Assembly (NCBI RefSeq): GCF_048771995.1
Contig: NC_133024.1
Location: forward strand, 87,514,501-87,578,500
Reading direction: 5' to 3'
DNA: 64,000 bases
Source: Taeniopygia guttata
Taxonomy: Eukaryota; Chordata; Aves; Passeriformes; Estrildidae
Shown: in pieces, positions 62,265 to 64,000 of the stretch
Numbering within the stretch: the first letter of the stretch is position 1
How the letters are laid out: every line of letters starts with the position of its first letter
Translations under genes and position numbers: made by a program
The notes under the pieces: model-generated
Databases searched by the model: none
Told to the model about the DNA's origin: nothing
The model's input: the letters and a program-made list of their open reading frames with translations, nothing else

Positions 62265-64000
62265 AAACTAAACAGAACTTTTCTGAATTGTTCCTATTGC
62301 ACCCATCCATGGGTGAAAAGACAGCATTACATCAGCTCTGTACCTCCAATATAAACAGGGAAAGTTTAGCAAGACAAGTTCACTGTCATACCATAATGGA
62401 GGTATTTATTTTAGACCTGGGACAGTTCAAACCAGTTTGACACCAGTATTGAGCACCACAAAGTATGTGGTTTGGAAGAAACTTTCCTTCACATAGTGTG
62501 AAGTGGATTGTCAGGCTTGATGCCAGATGCTTGGTTACTTCAAGTGTCCCCTCGCTGCCTCTCTTGCAAGGCACAGGATACAGAGGATAGTTTCCATCTG
62601 AAGGGATAGAGCTCTCATATCAGATCACTGTGCCATGCCCTCCAAAGTCCAAGTATGGAGTCCTAGCAGAACTATTTCTTCCTCAAAAGGATCCTAAGAT
62701 GAGAAGGGGAAAATGGATTAGAAAGGGGGAACCAGCTGAGGACTGTTACTCTCCCTGGTAGTAGGCCTGCTCTTACAACACAATGTCAAGGCACTGTGAT
62801 ACTCGTGAAATGACAAAGATAGATCCTATTTCTTCCTGAGGTCCACACTGAGTGGAAAAAGTCAAAGGGTTGTTGACTGTCTTGAGTATGGAGCCATTCT
62901 TTCAAACTGAAATGAATTGATCTTAAAAAGCAGGGACTGGCTAATGGGAAAGTGGGTATGTCTGCTATATTTATATGCATCAAACCAAAATTTAAACAAC
63001 TTGAGGGAATGTGGGCTGTATAAACATTTTATATATAGTAACCTTTTTGTTATTAGTTTTGGAAATACTTGGAGCTACTTCCCTGCCACCACTCCATACA
63101 GCTGACTAGACAGCATTCAATCCACACTATAGTCAAACAGGAACTGTTTGCTCAACAACTCCAGGTTCTATTTTCTACTGGAGTACTAATGTACACCTGG
63201 AGCTGGTCGCATAGACCCAGATAGCCTGATGTATGCAGACCCTTTCACCAAGCAAGAATACAAAAACTACAAAAACTACCTGCATGACTGTAGAGTTTTG
63301 GGCTGGAGGGTCTTCTGAACAGGTTGGCTTGGTTGTTTGGATTTTTCCTCCCTCTGTGTGAGTACTCATGAGGATCCTCTGAAGCTGAGATTGGGCTCAT
63401 CTCTTCACCTCCGTTCCACATTCAAAACATTACAAATATTTACCAAGTACAAAAGATATGAGAAGTACTGGGCATTGATCATTATTATATCCCTTCACTG
63501 ACAGAAAATGGGCCCAGGATAGGAGAGATGAAATTAATCTTTCTAGACAAAGAAAAAAAAAATAAAAAAGAGTTGATAAAGAATTCTTCTGGAATAACAT
63601 AAATTTCTTTCATCACCTGGAGCTCTCATTCAAATCAGGGGTCTGTCTGCCTGAGTGGGACATTTTTCAGAGAAATCTAATAGGTATTTGTTTCAGACTC
63701 CACACTAAAGCTACAGATCAAATGTAAGGTGCAAATCTTTCCATTTGTTTCTCACTCTCTCTCACACATATGCATCCACACACACGTGCAAACATACACT
63801 CCCTTCTCAAAATAATAAAACATCCTCTCCCCAATTCTCTCACCTTCTCTATTTTATGCAGATCCATACTCAGATGTGTACCAAAATTTTTTACCCAGTT
63901 TGCTGAAATTGCCTAAATTGTCGAGAAAAACAGACTAAACCAGGAGCCGTGTGAAATGTTGAACTTTAAATACCATCCGCTACCTCAAGAAGAAAATTAG

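Larger units (their letters stand above)
60541..64000. other. Intergenic DNA downstream, no gene recognised
   Basis: Unique sequence with the TA repeat, a moderately GC-rich patch at 61270-61450, the G15 run and CA-rich sequence near 63760-63800. No recognised interspersed repeat or coding signal. Confidence 0.5.

Noticed and set aside
1-64000. tRNA, rRNA, snRNA or integrated viral sequences
   Set aside because: Scanned by eye for A/B boxes, LTR termini and gag/pol/env-like translations and found none convincing. A computed search could still reveal diverged copies.

Overview
The window looks like nuclear DNA from a sauropsid, most likely a bird. It holds several CR1-type LINE fragments, which are the typical interspersed repeat of birds and reptiles. 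No SINEs were recognised, there are long repeat-poor AT-rich stretches, and there are very GC-rich CpG islands. One protein-coding gene can be supported: an intronless POU3F3 (BRN1/OCT8) ortholog on the + strand at 53719-55038. It encodes 439 residues with a complete POU-specific domain and POU homeodomain.

Layout. 1-13.6 kb is plain intergenic DNA with one decayed LINE reverse-transcriptase fragment near 6.4 kb. 13.7-14.6 kb carries CR1 pieces in opposite orientations, and 23.3-23.6 kb carries another CR1 3' end. From about 24 to 40 kb the sequence is a repeat-poor desert. Several blocks there have the look of conserved non-coding regulatory elements, but conservation cannot be shown from one sequence. 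A perfect 42-bp palindrome lies at 36893-36934. An isolated CpG island at 40.6-41.7 kb could be the promoter of a non-coding transcript. From 42 to 51 kb, AT-rich enhancer-like blocks alternate with GC-rich patches, homopolymer runs, a 17-bp-unit minisatellite (48.2-48.57 kb) and a good CTCF-type motif at 48614-48629. The POU3F3 CpG island and leader span about 51.2-53.7 kb, with paired CCAAT boxes, two TATA candidates and small upstream ORFs. The coding exon is followed by an AU-rich 3' UTR that probably ends near 56.7 kb. Another CpG island sits at 59.56-60.24 kb and an RFX-type X-box lies about 75 bp beyond it.

How it fits together. POU3F3 is a neural and kidney developmental transcription factor. 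In vertebrates it is a single-exon gene within a gene desert rich in regulatory DNA and neighbouring lncRNAs, and this window matches that picture. Nearly all other ORFs are by-products of GC-rich or low-complexity sequence. I did not find a new biological system. The best candidates for a second look are the 42-bp palindrome, the isolated CpG island, the minisatellite/CTCF pair and the poly-histidine upstream ORF.
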